A DNA stretch of 64,000 nucleotides from Phenylobacterium sp. (GTDB lineage: Bacteria; Pseudomonadota; Alphaproteobacteria; Caulobacterales; Caulobacteraceae), in assembly GCF_030680185.1 (NCBI RefSeq), contig NZ_JAUXVZ010000012.1:29210-93209 (forward strand), given 5' to 3'. Below, one piece after another: positions 56,089 through 64,000 of the stretch. The notes beneath the pieces were generated by a model. It was not told where the DNA came from. It saw only the letters and a list, made by a program, of their open reading frames with translations, and searched no databases. Made by a program: the position numbers and the translations under genes. Each line of letters opens with the position of its first letter. The stretch's first letter is position 1.

Positions 56089-56625
56089 ATGCTCCGTCTG
56101 TTCGCCGCCCTGGCCGTGCCTGAGGATGTCGCCGTGGCCCTGGGGGGCCGCCAGCACGACCTGCCCGGCGCCCGCTGGCGCCCGCCCGAGGCGCTCCACG
56201 TCACTCTGCGCTTCTTTGGCGAGATCCCGGAAAACCAGGCCGACGACCTGGACGCCGAGCTGGGCTGCGTCATCGGCCGGCCCTTGCAGCTGGAGCTTGA
56301 GGGCGTCGGAGCCTTTGGCGAAGGCCGCGAGATCCACGCCATCTGGGCCGGGGTGGCCGAGAACGCCGAGCTGCGACAGCTGGCTGGACGCTGCGAGGCG
56401 GCCGCCCGGCGGGCCGGGCTGAAGCCTGACCGGCGGGTCTACCGGCCCCATGTCACGCTCGCCTATCTGTCACGGCCCGATCCGGACGAGGTGGCGGCCT
56501 GGATCCAGCGGCACAACCTGCTCAAGTCCCCGCCCTTCGGCGTGGCGAGCTTTGGCCTCTATTCCAGCCGGCGCGGGGCGTCCGGGCCGGCCTACCGCCT
56601 GGAGAAGGACTATCCCCTGGTCTGA
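56089..56625 (+). CDS. thpR: RNA 2',3'-cyclic phosphodiesterase (ThpR)
   Basis: 178-aa 2H phosphoesterase that opens 2',3'-cyclic phosphate ends. The two HxT motifs are intact: HVTLRFFGE near residue 37 and HVTLAYLSR near 121. LFAALAVPEDV is the family N-terminus and FGLYSSRRG the usual C-terminal block. ATG at 56089. Confidence 0.92.
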   Translation: MLRLFAALAVPEDVAVALGGRQHDLPGARWRPPEALHVTLRFFGEIPENQADDLDAELGCVIGRPLQLELEGVGAFGEGREIHAIWAGVAENAELRQLAGRCEAAARRAGLKPDRRVYRPHVTLAYLSRPDPDEVAAWIQRHNLLKSPPFGVASFGLYSSRRGASGPAYRLEKDYPLV

Positions 56626-56631
56626 GGCGGC

Positions 56632-57015
56632 TCAGACCGCCGCGGCGTGGTCGCGCAGGACGCCTAAGGGAACGATGGCCAGGGTTTCCTCGTGGGTCGC
56701 CTCCAGCACCACCTGCGGCGCGCAGCCGGCGTCCAGCGCCTCCTTCCAGCGGGGCGCGCACAGGCACCAGCGGTCGCCGGGGCGAAGCCCTGGAAAGCCG
56801 CTCTCTGGCACAGGCGTCGAGAGGTCGTTGCCCACGGAGCGCGAATAGGCCAGGAACTCCGCCGTCATCACCGCGCAGACCGTATGCAGCCCCAGGTCAT
56901 GGGGGCCGGTCTCGCAACAGCCGTTGCGGAAGAAGCCCGTCACCGGGTCCATCGAGCAGCGTTGCAGCTCGCCCCCCAGGACGTTCAAGGCGTCGGCGTC
57001 GTATCGGATGGTCAT
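56632..57015 (-). CDS. DUF2237 family protein
   Basis: 127-aa soluble protein of DUF2237. Conserved features: MDPVTGFFRNGCCETGPHDLG, CAVMTAEFLAYSRSVGNDLS and GDRWCLCAPRW with its cysteine pair. Function unknown; the conserved cysteines suggest metal binding. Convergent with thpR, 6 bp apart. Confidence 0.92.
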   Translation of the reverse strand: MTIRYDADALNVLGGELQRCSMDPVTGFFRNGCCETGPHDLGLHTVCAVMTAEFLAYSRSVGNDLSTPVPESGFPGLRPGDRWCLCAPRWKEALDAGCAPQVVLEATHEETLAIVPLGVLRDHAAAV

Positions 57016-57066
57016 GGCGCCATTCTAGACGCTAAGACGGAGGCTGCGCCAAGGGAGTCCCGCATC

Positions 57067-57987
57067 ATGAGACCGCCTTCCGCCTCTGAGCCCCAAGGGG
57101 CCGCCGGTTCGGCCGCCCGGCCGCGCCGCAGCGCCCTCTACATGCCCGCCGCCAACGCCCGGGCCATGGACAAGGCGCGGACCTTGCCTTGCGATGTGGT
57201 GATCCTCGACCTGGAGGACGCCGTCGCCCCGGACGCCAAGGGCGAGGCCCGCGCAGCGGCCTGCGCCGTGGTCGCCGCTGGCGGCTTTGGCCCTCGGGAA
57301 GTGGTGATCCGCATCAACGGGCTTTCGACCGAATGGGGCCAGGCCGACCTGGCCGCAGCGGCCGCCGCGGCGCCCGACGCCATCCTGGTCCCCAAGATCG
57401 ATGGGCCGCAGGACCTGGCGGCCTATGCGCAAGGGCTGCCGCCGGGCGTGGCGCTGTGGGCCATGGTCGAGACCTGCGCGTCGCTGTTTCGCCTGGAGCC
57501 CCTGGCCGCGGCGGCGGCCGAACACCGCCTGACCACCCTGGTGGTCGGGACCAATGACCTGGCCAAGGAGATGCGCTGCCGCCCCGACGTGGACCGCGCG
57601 CCCCTGCTGGGGCCGCTGTCGCTGATGGTGGCGGCGGCCCGGGCGCACGGACTTGTGATCCTGGACGGGGTCTATAACGCCATCGACGACGATCCGGGCC
57701 TGGCCCGCCAGTGCGCGCAAGGGTCGGCCTTCGGTTTCGACGGCAAGACCCTGATTCACCCCCGCCAGATCGAGACCGCCAACCGCGCCTTCACGCCAGA
57801 TCCGCAAGCCGTGGACTGGGCGCGCAAGGTGGCGGAGGCCTTTGATTTGCCTGAAAATACGTCTAGGGGCGTGATCCGGGTGGAGGGCCGCATGGTCGAG
57901 CGGTTGCACCTGGACGAAGCGTTGCGTCTGATCGCGGTGGCCAAGGCCATCGAGGACGTTTCGCGGGGGCCGGGCGACGTCGCCTAA
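57067..57987 (+). CDS. HpcH/HpaI aldolase / CitE-like CoA lyase family protein
   Basis: 306-aa TIM-barrel lyase. RSALYMPAANARAMDKA is the phosphate/CoA-binding start; VVILDLEDAVAPDAK carries the metal-binding acidic pair; MVETCASLF and GTNDLAKEM follow; FGFDGKTLIHPRQIE is the C-terminal signature. Homologues include citrate lyase beta-like and malyl-CoA/citramalyl-CoA lyases. mdh lies 1.3 kb downstream and sucC 5.5 kb, so a malate/acetyl-CoA role is attractive but unproven. ATG at 57067. Confidence 0.88.
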   Translation: MRPPSASEPQGAAGSAARPRRSALYMPAANARAMDKARTLPCDVVILDLEDAVAPDAKGEARAAACAVVAAGGFGPREVVIRINGLSTEWGQADLAAAAAAAPDAILVPKIDGPQDLAAYAQGLPPGVALWAMVETCASLFRLEPLAAAAAEHRLTTLVVGTNDLAKEMRCRPDVDRAPLLGPLSLMVAAARAHGLVILDGVYNAIDDDPGLARQCAQGSAFGFDGKTLIHPRQIETANRAFTPDPQAVDWARKVAEAFDLPENTSRGVIRVEGRMVERLHLDEALRLIAVAKAIEDVSRGPGDVA

Positions 57988-58033
57988 TCTGAACGCCAGG
58001 GCCAGACCGCCGGCCGCACAGGGAGCCACGCCA

Positions 58034-58795
58034 ATGGGACGGATCACCGTGACGTTTCGCCAGCCCGTCCTGGTCGGTTGTCTGCTGGCCGGCTTCGTGG
58101 CGACGCCGGCCCTGGCCCAGAATCCTGATCCGATCGGCGATCTGCTGAGCGGGGAGGCCCCGGTGAGCACCGCGCCGCCGGCCGCCGAGGTCGCGCCCCA
58201 GCCGGCGCCTGCGCCTGCGCCGACCCCAACGCCTCCACCGACGCCCACGCCCACGCCCATGCCAACGCCCGCTCCGGCGCCGACGGCGGCCCCGGCGCCC
58301 CGCCCGGCGCCTGCGCCCGTCCCGACGGTGATCCCCCGGGCCGCGCCTCAGCGACCCAGCGAGACCATCGCCTCCCAGCCCGTCTTCCTGGACGAACGCC
58401 GGGCGGTGGCGGGCGAGCTTACGGCCGAGGAGCGCAGCTATGAGGCGCGGCTGCGGGCCTCCTTCAATTCGGCCCAAGGGCTGCAGGGGCCGCTGGACGG
58501 CGGCTGGATGCTGTCCATGGCCAGCGGCGCCGACCTCTACGCTCTGCGGTTCGTGGATCGGGGCTCCGGCGCCCTGGAAGGCGCCTGGCGCGACGCGCGG
58601 CGCCCGGGCGCCCTGGACGGCTTCGGCTTCCTGGAGAATATCGAGCGCAGCGGCGGCCGGGTGACCCTGCGTTTCTCGCCGCGTCCCGGCGCGCCGCCGA
58701 CGGTGATCACCCTGTCCTCGTCCGGCCAGGACCAGTGGTCCGGCGAGATGATCGAGAGCGGAACCCCCCGCAGCGTCACCCTGCGTCGTCGCTAG
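58034..58795 (+). CDS. Secreted protein with long Pro/Ala/Thr linker
   Basis: 253 aa: signal peptide to about residue 29 (ATPALAQ), a ~65-residue linker of Pro-Ala/Pro-Thr repeats (~50-115), then a ~120-residue C-terminal domain (MLSMASGADLYALRFVDRG, DGFGFLENIERSGGRVTLRF) that looks like a small beta-barrel. No family recognised. The linker could cross the peptidoglycan, placing the domain near the outer membrane (inference). The stop shares CTAG with the convergent HIT gene. Confidence 0.7.
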   Translation: MGRITVTFRQPVLVGCLLAGFVATPALAQNPDPIGDLLSGEAPVSTAPPAAEVAPQPAPAPAPTPTPPPTPTPTPMPTPAPAPTAAPAPRPAPAPVPTVIPRAAPQRPSETIASQPVFLDERRAVAGELTAEERSYEARLRASFNSAQGLQGPLDGGWMLSMASGADLYALRFVDRGSGALEGAWRDARRPGALDGFGFLENIERSGGRVTLRFSPRPGAPPTVITLSSSGQDQWSGEMIESGTPRSVTLRRR

Positions 58796-59214
58796 AGGGT
58801 TCTGAGCGCGCCTGTCGCGGCTTGGGTCGCCATGGCCAGCATTTCGGCGTCATAGGGCAGGGCCGCGCTGTGGCCCCAGACCGGGCCAGGCCAGGCGGGA
58901 TCGTCGGCCCGGCGCCCCACCACATGGACATGGAGCTGCGGCGTCACATTGCCGAGCGCGCCGATGTTCAGCTTCTCCACCGGCCGTCCCAGGGCTGCGC
59001 CGACCGCCCGCACAGCCCGGCCGGCGGCCAGGATCTCGGCCATCAGACGGGCCTGGTCGTCGGCTGACAGGTCTTCCAGCTCCCGGACGGCGGGCACCCT
59101 GGGGATCAGCACGACCCAGCCATAGCGGGCGTCGTCCTGCAGCCGGGCCTCGCACAGGGCAAGCTCGAGCAGGGGGTGAGAGGTGGCGGCGAAGGCGGGG
59201 TCCAGGGCGAACAT
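58792..59214 (-). CDS. HIT family nucleotide hydrolase/transferase
   Basis: 140-aa histidine-triad protein. The active segment is LGNVTPQLHVHVVGR: two of the three HxHxH histidines are present and the first is glutamine (QxHxH), a form I recall from proteobacterial HIT proteins. The second His is the nucleophile, so activity may persist. Also KLNIGALGN. ATG at 59214; an upstream in-frame extension to 59298 is Ala-rich and unlikely. Confidence 0.85.
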   Translation of the reverse strand: MFALDPAFAATSHPLLELALCEARLQDDARYGWVVLIPRVPAVRELEDLSADDQARLMAEILAAGRAVRAVGAALGRPVEKLNIGALGNVTPQLHVHVVGRRADDPAWPGPVWGHSAALPYDAEMLAMATQAATGALRTL

Positions 59215-59324
59215 GGCCCCAGACTGAAGCCAGAGCGCCGGGGCCACAAGCAGCGGCCTTGCCGCCGGGGCGCCGCTTGGGTTAGGGACCGCCAACAAAG
59301 TCGGCCAAAGCCAGGAGATACCCC

Positions 59325-60314
59325 ATGACCAGCAAGACCCCGATCCGCGTCGCGGTCACCGGCGCGGCCGGCAATATCGGCTACGCCCTGCTCTTCCGCA
59401 TCGCCTCGGGCGAAATGCTCGGCAAGGACCAGCCGGTCATCCTGCAGATGCTGGAAATCCCCACCGAGGGCGCCCAGAAGGCCCTGAAGGGCGTCGCCAT
59501 GGAGCTCGACGACTGCGCCTTCCCGCTGCTGGCCGACATGGTGCTGACCGACGACCCGAAGGTGGCCTTCAAGGACGCCAACTGGAGCCTGCTGGTGGGC
59601 TCCAAGCCCCGCGGCCCCGGCATGGAGCGCGCCGACTTGCTGAAGGACAACGGCAAGATCTTCATCGCCCAGGGCCAGGCCATCGACGCCGTCGCCGCCG
59701 ATGACGCCCGCGTCGCGGTGGTGGGCAATCCCTGCAACACCAACGTCATGATCGCCGCCAGCCAGGCCAAGCGCCTGACGCCCGACCGCTTCACCGCCAT
59801 GGTGCGCCTGGACGAAAACCGCGGCCGCGCTCAGCTGGCCAAGAAGGCCGGCGTCTCGATCAACGACGTCAGCGACCTCTATATCTACGGCAACCACAGC
59901 CCGACCATGTTCGCCGACTTCACCCACGCCAAGATCGGCGGCAAGGCGGCGGCCGATGTCATCGGCGACGAAGCCTGGCTGAAGAACGACTACCTGCCCA
60001 CCGTGGGCAAGCGCGGCGCGGCCATCATCGAGGCCCGCGGCCAGAGCTCGGCGGCCTCGGCGGCCAACGCCCTGATCGACCACGTCCGCGACCTGGTCAC
60101 GCCGGGCAAGATCCACTCCGTCGCCGTCAATTCGGAAGGCCGCTACGGCTTCGCCGAGGGCGTCTGGGCCGGCATGCCGGTGAAGACCACCGCGCCCGGC
60201 GCCTATGAGGTCGTCACCTCCTACGAGATGGACGACTTCGCCAAGTCGAAGATCGCCATCACCAACGACGAACTGGTCGGCGAGCGCGACACCGTGAAGG
60301 ACATGCTCGGCTGA
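59325..60314 (+). CDS. mdh: Malate dehydrogenase (dimeric, cytosolic-like type)
   Basis: NAD-dependent malate/oxaloacetate interconversion in the TCA cycle. 329 aa. N-terminus [21 protein letters not shown]; substrate-binding [28 protein letters not shown]; catalytic histidine in [13 protein letters not shown]. This [17 protein letters not shown] form belongs to the dimeric MDH type, not the tetrameric LDH-like MDH usual in alphaproteobacteria. AGGAG upstream of the ATG. sucC lies 3.2 kb on. Confidence 0.95.
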   Translation: MTSKTPIRVAVTGAAGNIGYALLFRIASGEMLGKDQPVILQMLEIPTEGAQKALKGVAMELDDCAFPLLADMVLTDDPKVAFKDANWSLLVGSKPRGPGMERADLLKDNGKIFIAQGQAIDAVAADDARVAVVGNPCNTNVMIAASQAKRLTPDRFTAMVRLDENRGRAQLAKKAGVSINDVSDLYIYGNHSPTMFADFTHAKIGGKAAADVIGDEAWLKNDYLPTVGKRGAAIIEARGQSSAASAANALIDHVRDLVTPGKIHSVAVNSEGRYGFAEGVWAGMPVKTTAPGAYEVVTSYEMDDFAKSKIAITNDELVGERDTVKDMLG

Positions 60315-60342
60315 TCGTTTAGGCGACGCAGCCAATCCATTC

Positions 60343-60430
60343 CGTCATGGCCCGGCTTGACCGGGCCATCCATGAACTCCGTCGAGGGGTGGTGTTCATG
60401 GACCCTCGGGTCAAGCCCGAGGGTGACGGA
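60343..60430. repeat. Family C triple-hairpin repeat, copy 2 (opposite orientation)
   Basis: GTCATGGCCCGGCTTGACCGGGCCAT, then CCATGAAC facing GTTCATGG, then ACCCTCGGGTCAAGCCCGAGGGTGAC. Order of stems is reversed relative to the copy at 22011. In the middle stem GCACAC/GTGTGC has become GAAC/GTTC, keeping the pairing. It lies after mdh. Confidence 0.75.
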
Positions 60431-60487
60431 CAGGGGGTGGTCGTGAGGGCGGTCCCGGCAAACGGGCCGCCCTTTTCTATTTGGCGG

Positions 60488-61222
60488 CTACCAGGAGGAC
60501 GGCCAGGGCGGGGTCTCCGGGGGCGCCACGTCGGCCTGGGCCTCGAGCTCGGCGATGCGCGCCTCATAGACCTCGGCCACGGCCTGCGGCGCGGCGAAGG
60601 CGGCGTCCTCGCGGGCCCGCAGCCAGCGGCGCTGCTGTCGCTCCAGCCGCCAGTCGGGCACGCCGGCGGCCAGGGCCTGCTGGTAGGCCGCGTTCAGCCG
60701 CTGATCGGCCTCGGCCAGGGCGGGATCGGCGCAGACCACCCGCTCGCCCTGGCTGCGGGCGCGGCGGCAGTCGAAGCTGGGGGAAAGGGTCAGGTTGGCC
60801 GGCTGGCGCAGGGCCGGCCGCGCCGGGGGGCCGGGCTCCGGCGGCGCCTCGGCCAGGGCGATCTCCGGCGGCGGCTCATAGACGGGCGGCGGATTGTGCG
60901 GGGCGGCCTGGGCCATGTCCTCGGGCAGGACGTCCAGGGGCGCCCCGGGCGCCACCGCGCCGGCCGGCGGCGGGGCGGGCTGGTCGGCCACCTCTATGTC
61001 CAGGGTCTGCGCCCCCTCCGGCGCCATGTCCGGCAGCTCGTCGGAAACGGTGAGCCCAAGGGCCGCGACGCCAACCAGCGCCACGAGGAGCCCGCCCGAA
61101 ATCCACAGGCCTCGGCGCCGCGGCGCCGGGGGCGGCGGGGCGAGGGGCTCGATCCGCAGGTCGGCGGCCGGTGAGCCGGCGTCGGGCTTGCGGGGGGCGG
61201 GATCGAAGGAGTCGAGGTTCAT
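60488..61222 (-). CDS. Membrane-anchored protein with LprI-like (DUF1311) domain
   Basis: 244 aa: cytosolic ~40 residues, one transmembrane helix (~39-60, GLWISGGLLVALVGVAALGL), a Pro/Ala-rich periplasmic linker (~80-135), and a C-terminal domain with SFDCRRARSQGERVVCADP and ALAEADQRLNAAYQQAL, the DUF1311/LprI pattern with two cysteines likely disulfide-bonded. LprI-type proteins can inhibit lysozyme; a role here is conjecture. Start ATG at 61222. Confidence 0.8.
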   Translation of the reverse strand: MNLDSFDPAPRKPDAGSPAADLRIEPLAPPPPAPRRRGLWISGGLLVALVGVAALGLTVSDELPDMAPEGAQTLDIEVADQPAPPPAGAVAPGAPLDVLPEDMAQAAPHNPPPVYEPPPEIALAEAPPEPGPPARPALRQPANLTLSPSFDCRRARSQGERVVCADPALAEADQRLNAAYQQALAAGVPDWRLERQQRRWLRAREDAAFAAPQAVAEVYEARIAELEAQADVAPPETPPWPSSW

Positions 61223-61316
61223 GGGCCTATCGGGCTCAGTATCTGGCGGACCTGCATCGACAAGTCTCGCCCCATACGCCTGAATTGCGGCTGAACGATG
61301 CGATCAGGGCGGGAGA

Positions 61317-61877
61317 ATGATCATGACCATGACCGACGGCGCGGCGCTGGGGCCGACCCTGGAGACCGAGCGGCTGATCCTGCGCCCGCCGGTGATGGCT
61401 GACTTCGAGCCCTGGTGCGCCTTTTCCGCCGACGAGGAGGCGGCCCGCTACATCGGCGGGGTGATGGGGCCGGCCCAGGTGTGGCGCTCGATGATGACCA
61501 TCGCCGGCTCCTGGGCGCTGGAGGGCTTCTCCATGTTCTCGGTGATCGAGAAGGCGAGCGGCCGCTGGATCGGCCGGCTGGGACCGTGGCGGCCCCACGG
61601 CTGGCCGGGGACCGAGGTCGGCTGGGGGATCATTCGCGACTGCTGGGGTCGGGGTTATGCGCCCGAGGGCGCGACAGCGGCCATGGACTGGGCTTTCGAC
61701 CATCTGGGCTGGGACGAGGTGATCCACACCATCGAGGCCGCCAACGTCAATTCCCAGTCGGTGGCGAGGCGGCTGGGCTCGGACATCCTGCGCCAGGCCC
61801 GCCTGCCCCTGCCGATGGATGTGGAGGTCGACGTCTGGGGCCAGAGCCGCGAAGCCTGGCGCAGCCAGCGGGGCTAG
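61317..61877 (+). CDS. GNAT N-acetyltransferase, RimJ/RimL type
   Basis: 186-aa acetyltransferase. ETERLILRPPVMADFEPWCAF is the RimJ/RimL-like start; GWGIIRDCWGRGYAPEGA is the acetyl-CoA pyrophosphate loop; HTIEAANVNSQSVARRLG the conserved C-terminal region. Substrate unknown. Several ATGs (61317, 61323, 61329) are close together. Convergent with the LytTR gene. Confidence 0.9.
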   Translation: MIMTMTDGAALGPTLETERLILRPPVMADFEPWCAFSADEEAARYIGGVMGPAQVWRSMMTIAGSWALEGFSMFSVIEKASGRWIGRLGPWRPHGWPGTEVGWGIIRDCWGRGYAPEGATAAMDWAFDHLGWDEVIHTIEAANVNSQSVARRLGSDILRQARLPLPMDVEVDVWGQSREAWRSQRG

Positions 61878-61883
61878 AGCGCC

Positions 61884-62747
61884 CTAGTACCAGCCGGCCG
61901 CCCGCAGCTTGCGCGAATGGGTGCGGCTGACGGGAACCTCGATCCCGTCCTTGAGGGTCAGGATGGCCCGGCCATCGCCGCGCCGCACATCGGCGATGGC
62001 GGCCCTGGCCACCCACCAGGAGCGGTGGACCTGGGCGCCCTCCAGCCCCTCCAGCTCGTCCACCGCATCGCCCAGGCGCATGAGGATCAGGTCCTGGCCC
62101 TTGGAAGTGTGCAGGCGCAGATAGTGGTCCTCGGCTTCGATCGCGTGCAGGTCGGCGCCGCGCAGGCGCGGGGGCAGGCGCTCCAGAAATCGCACGGGCC
62201 GGGGCGGCGCCTCGGCGGCGCCCAGCCGGCGCAGGGCCTGCCGACGGCTCTCGACCAGGGTGTTCAGCACCGTCATGGCCAGGGCCAGACTGAAGACGCT
62301 GCCGAACAGATAGGGCAGGCCGCGCCAGCTAATCTGGTGGCCGAACACCAGCCAGGTGACGGCCCAGACCAGGCCGGTGAACGGCGCCCCCATGGCCAGG
62401 GCCGCCAGGATCGAGCGCAGCCAGAGCCGCGGCGCCGCGCCGTCGGCGATCTCGTCATGGGGAAAGATGGCGCGGGCGACGAAGCCGCCCCACAGGGCGC
62501 CGATCGCCATCATCGGCAGCCAGTAGGCCAGCCGCAGGCCCATGGGGGCGTCCTCGTCCACGAAGGCGCCCGACAGGGCGAGGAAGCCGCCCACCGCCAG
62601 CGCGATGGCGAGCCCCCGCGCCCAGCCGGTCAGATCCTCATAGGGACCCCAGGCCAGCGGGCGCCGCGCCGCCGACGTCGCGCCAGTCGCAGGGGGCGGC
62701 GCTTCACGACGGCGGGACGTCCATTGGCGAAACCGCGCTGGCCCCAT
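61884..62747 (-). CDS. Membrane-bound LytTR transcriptional regulator
   Basis: 287 aa: four hydrophobic helices (~40-160), then a LytTR DNA-binding domain. LHAIEAEDHYLRLHTSKGQDL, MRLGDAVDELEG and QVHRSWWVARAAI, VSRTHSRKLR are classic LytTR segments. No receiver domain, so it senses through its membrane part. The start ATG at 62747 follows a GGTGGGGA ribosome-like site. Divergent from the DUF2306 gene by 64 bp, a plausible target. Confidence 0.88.
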   Translation of the reverse strand: MGPARFRQWTSRRREAPPPATGATSAARRPLAWGPYEDLTGWARGLAIALAVGGFLALSGAFVDEDAPMGLRLAYWLPMMAIGALWGGFVARAIFPHDEIADGAAPRLWLRSILAALAMGAPFTGLVWAVTWLVFGHQISWRGLPYLFGSVFSLALAMTVLNTLVESRRQALRRLGAAEAPPRPVRFLERLPPRLRGADLHAIEAEDHYLRLHTSKGQDLILMRLGDAVDELEGLEGAQVHRSWWVARAAIADVRRGDGRAILTLKDGIEVPVSRTHSRKLRAAGWY

Positions 62748-62811
62748 CGTCGTCCCCACCCCTGTCTGGCGCCCAGATCGCGGCTCAGCCGCAAGACCCA
62801 GGAGATACCCG

Positions 62812-63369
62812 ATGTCGCTCGCCCCGCAAGACGCCGCCCCCGCCCGCCGCCCGGCCTGGACCTTCGGCCGCGGCTTTGCGCTGAGCATGGTCGTGGTGAT
62901 GGCCATCCTGGCCGCAGCCCTGTGGCGGACATGGCCGGGGATCTGGGGGGAGCTTGCAGCGGTGCGGCCGCATGGGCCGGACCTGGCCCTGCTGGCGGGT
63001 CTGTCGCCGGTCATCCGGCTGCACCTCTATACCGCCCTGGCCGCCCTGGTTCTGGGGGCTGGCCTGATGGCGGCGCGCAAAGGCCGGCGGTTTCATCGGA
63101 CCGCGGGCTGGATCTGGGTGGCCCTGGTGATGACGACGGCGCTCTCCACCCTGTTCATCACCAGCCTGACCCCCGGACGCTGGTCGCTGATCCACCTGTT
63201 CACCGGCTGGACCCTGATCATCCTGCCGCTGGCGGTGATCTGGGCCAGACGCCACAAGGTGGCGCGCCACCGGCGGGCGATGATGGGCCTGTTCTATGGC
63301 GCCTTTGCGATCAATCTGATCATCGCCTTCATTCCCGGCCGCACCATGTGGAGCCTATTCTTTGGCTAG
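62812..63369 (+). CDS. DUF2306 membrane protein
   Basis: 185-aa inner-membrane protein with about five helices. RLHLYTALAALVLGAGLM, GRRFHRTAGWIWVALV, LIHLFTGWTLIILPLAVIWAR and RRHKVARHRRAMMGLFYG carry the conserved histidines of DUF2306 (YozB/cytochrome-b561-like layout), which could bind heme, unproven. AGGAG before the ATG. Divergent from the membrane-bound LytTR regulator, which may control it. Confidence 0.85.
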   Translation: MSLAPQDAAPARRPAWTFGRGFALSMVVVMAILAAALWRTWPGIWGELAAVRPHGPDLALLAGLSPVIRLHLYTALAALVLGAGLMAARKGRRFHRTAGWIWVALVMTTALSTLFITSLTPGRWSLIHLFTGWTLIILPLAVIWARRHKVARHRRAMMGLFYGAFAINLIIAFIPGRTMWSLFFG

Positions 63370-63414
63370 GGAGGACTCGTCACTTTGGTGAGGGCGTTAC
63401 GTCGGGTTAGCGGG

Positions 63415-63443
63415 TTGCCACGCTCGGAGGCGGCGCCTATAAG
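63415..63443 (+). promoter_or_regulatory. Candidate promoter of sucC
   Basis: TTGCCA (63415-63420), exactly 17 bp, TATAAG (63438-63443). Strong match; predicts a start near 63450 and a ~47-nt leader. Confidence 0.65.
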
Positions 63444-63496
63444 CCCGAGAACTCGCCGGTCCGGGCGAGACGATTTCAGCGACATATCGCGGCCTC

Positions 63497-64000
63497 ATGA
63501 ACATTCACGAGCATCAAGCCAAAGCCGTCCTCGCAGAGTTCGGCGTGGCGGTCCCGCGCGGCTACGCCGCCCACACGGTTGAAGAGGCCGCCCAGGCCGC
63601 CGAGAAGCTGGGAGGCCCGGTCTGGGTCGTCAAATCCCAGATTCACGCCGGCGGCCGCGGCAAGGGCCGGTTCGAAGGCCTTGGCCCCGACGCCAAGGGC
63701 GGCGTCCGGGTGGTCAAGTCCGCCGCCGACGTGAAGGCCAGCGCCGAAGAAATGCTCGGCCGGGTTCTGGTGACGCACCAGACGGGGCCGAAGGGCAAGC
63801 AGGTCAACCGCCTCTATATCGAAGAAGGCGCGGCCATCGCCCAGGAGCTCTACCTCTCTCTGCTGGTCGACCGCGACACCAGCCGCGTCTCGGTGGTCGC
63901 CTCCACCGAAGGCGGCATGGACATCGAAGAGGTCGCCGCCTCGACCCCCGAAAAGATCATCAGCTTCTCCATCGACCCGGCCACCGGCGTCTTCCCGCAT
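63497..64000 (+). CDS. sucC: Succinyl-CoA synthetase subunit beta, 3' part outside window
   Basis: ADP-forming succinate-CoA ligase beta subunit of the TCA cycle; first 168 codons present, then cut by the window end. [19 protein letters not shown] is the canonical start; [16 protein letters not shown] is the ATP-grasp nucleotide region; [20 protein letters not shown] follows. Expected to be followed by sucD. With mdh nearby this forms a TCA-cycle neighbourhood. Confidence 0.96.
   Translation, partial: MNIHEHQAKAVLAEFGVAVPRGYAAHTVEEAAQAAEKLGGPVWVVKSQIHAGGRGKGRFEGLGPDAKGGVRVVKSAADVKASAEEMLGRVLVTHQTGPKGKQVNRLYIEEGAAIAQELYLSLLVDRDTSRVSVVASTEGGMDIEEVAASTPEKIISFSIDPATGVFPH

Overview
The window is GC-rich, densely coding, and reads as the origin-proximal chromosome of a Caulobacterales alphaproteobacterium, most likely Caulobacteraceae; Phenylobacterium or a close relative is my guess from gene content, not from a search. 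Three things support this: the block aroE-maf-PPSR | non-coding gap | hemE, which is where the Caulobacter origin lies; the mnmE-mnmG-rsmG-parA-parB block with parS sites; and the neighbouring order holA-lptE-leuS-DUF3576-ntrZ-thiE-like-yggS-LDT-cenR. No prophage, transposase, CRISPR array or obvious plasmid segment was seen.

Layout. 1-1821 (minus): aroE (cut by the window edge), maf and a PEP-synthase regulatory kinase, start/stop-overlapped. 1822-2357: a 536-bp non-coding gap with a perfect CtrA box (TTAA-N7-TTAA), the presumptive replication origin. 2358-6503 (plus): hemE-hemH-hemJ and rho. 6504-10642: a small membrane protein, a quinone reductase/dienelactone-hydrolase pair, mnmE, and three parS sites. 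10643-15019: mnmG-rsmG-parA-parB. 15290-20040 (minus): holA, lptE, leuS and a DUF3576 lipoprotein. 20311-25323: envelope and regulation genes (ntrZ, thiE-like, yggS, L,D-transpeptidase, cenR, xth, a LolA-like carrier), with a candidate small RNA at 24472-24594. 25568-36704: mostly unlinked metabolic, secreted or hypothetical genes, ending in a hybrid histidine kinase.

36823-44295 is a complete, tightly overlapped chemotaxis operon (STAS-cheY-cheA-cheW-mcp-cheW-cheR-cheB). Downstream on the other strand is a 587-residue helical protein (44365-46128). By my reading it combines two degenerate receptor-tip-like segments with a CheZ-like DxTxQ motif, and it is the most interesting gene here. 46268-57987 holds a tRNA-Ser(CGA), a prolyl oligopeptidase, dapF-mtaB-ftsY-yciB, a MarR regulator with a lysine-rich tail, a Bax-inhibitor-1 family protein and others. 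57067-64000 holds a citrate-lyase-like enzyme, mdh and the start of sucC, suggesting TCA-linked metabolism, with small membrane and regulatory genes between.

Intergenic DNA is rich in dispersed palindromic repeats. Family A is a roughly 100-bp element built of ACACGAAGG-like units (6 copies). Family B is a double hairpin bounded by GTCA/TGAC (3 copies, with paired base changes that preserve a stem). Family C is a related triple hairpin (2 copies in opposite orientation). All coordinates and motifs were read by eye; family names rest on motif recognition and remembered synteny, not on database searches.
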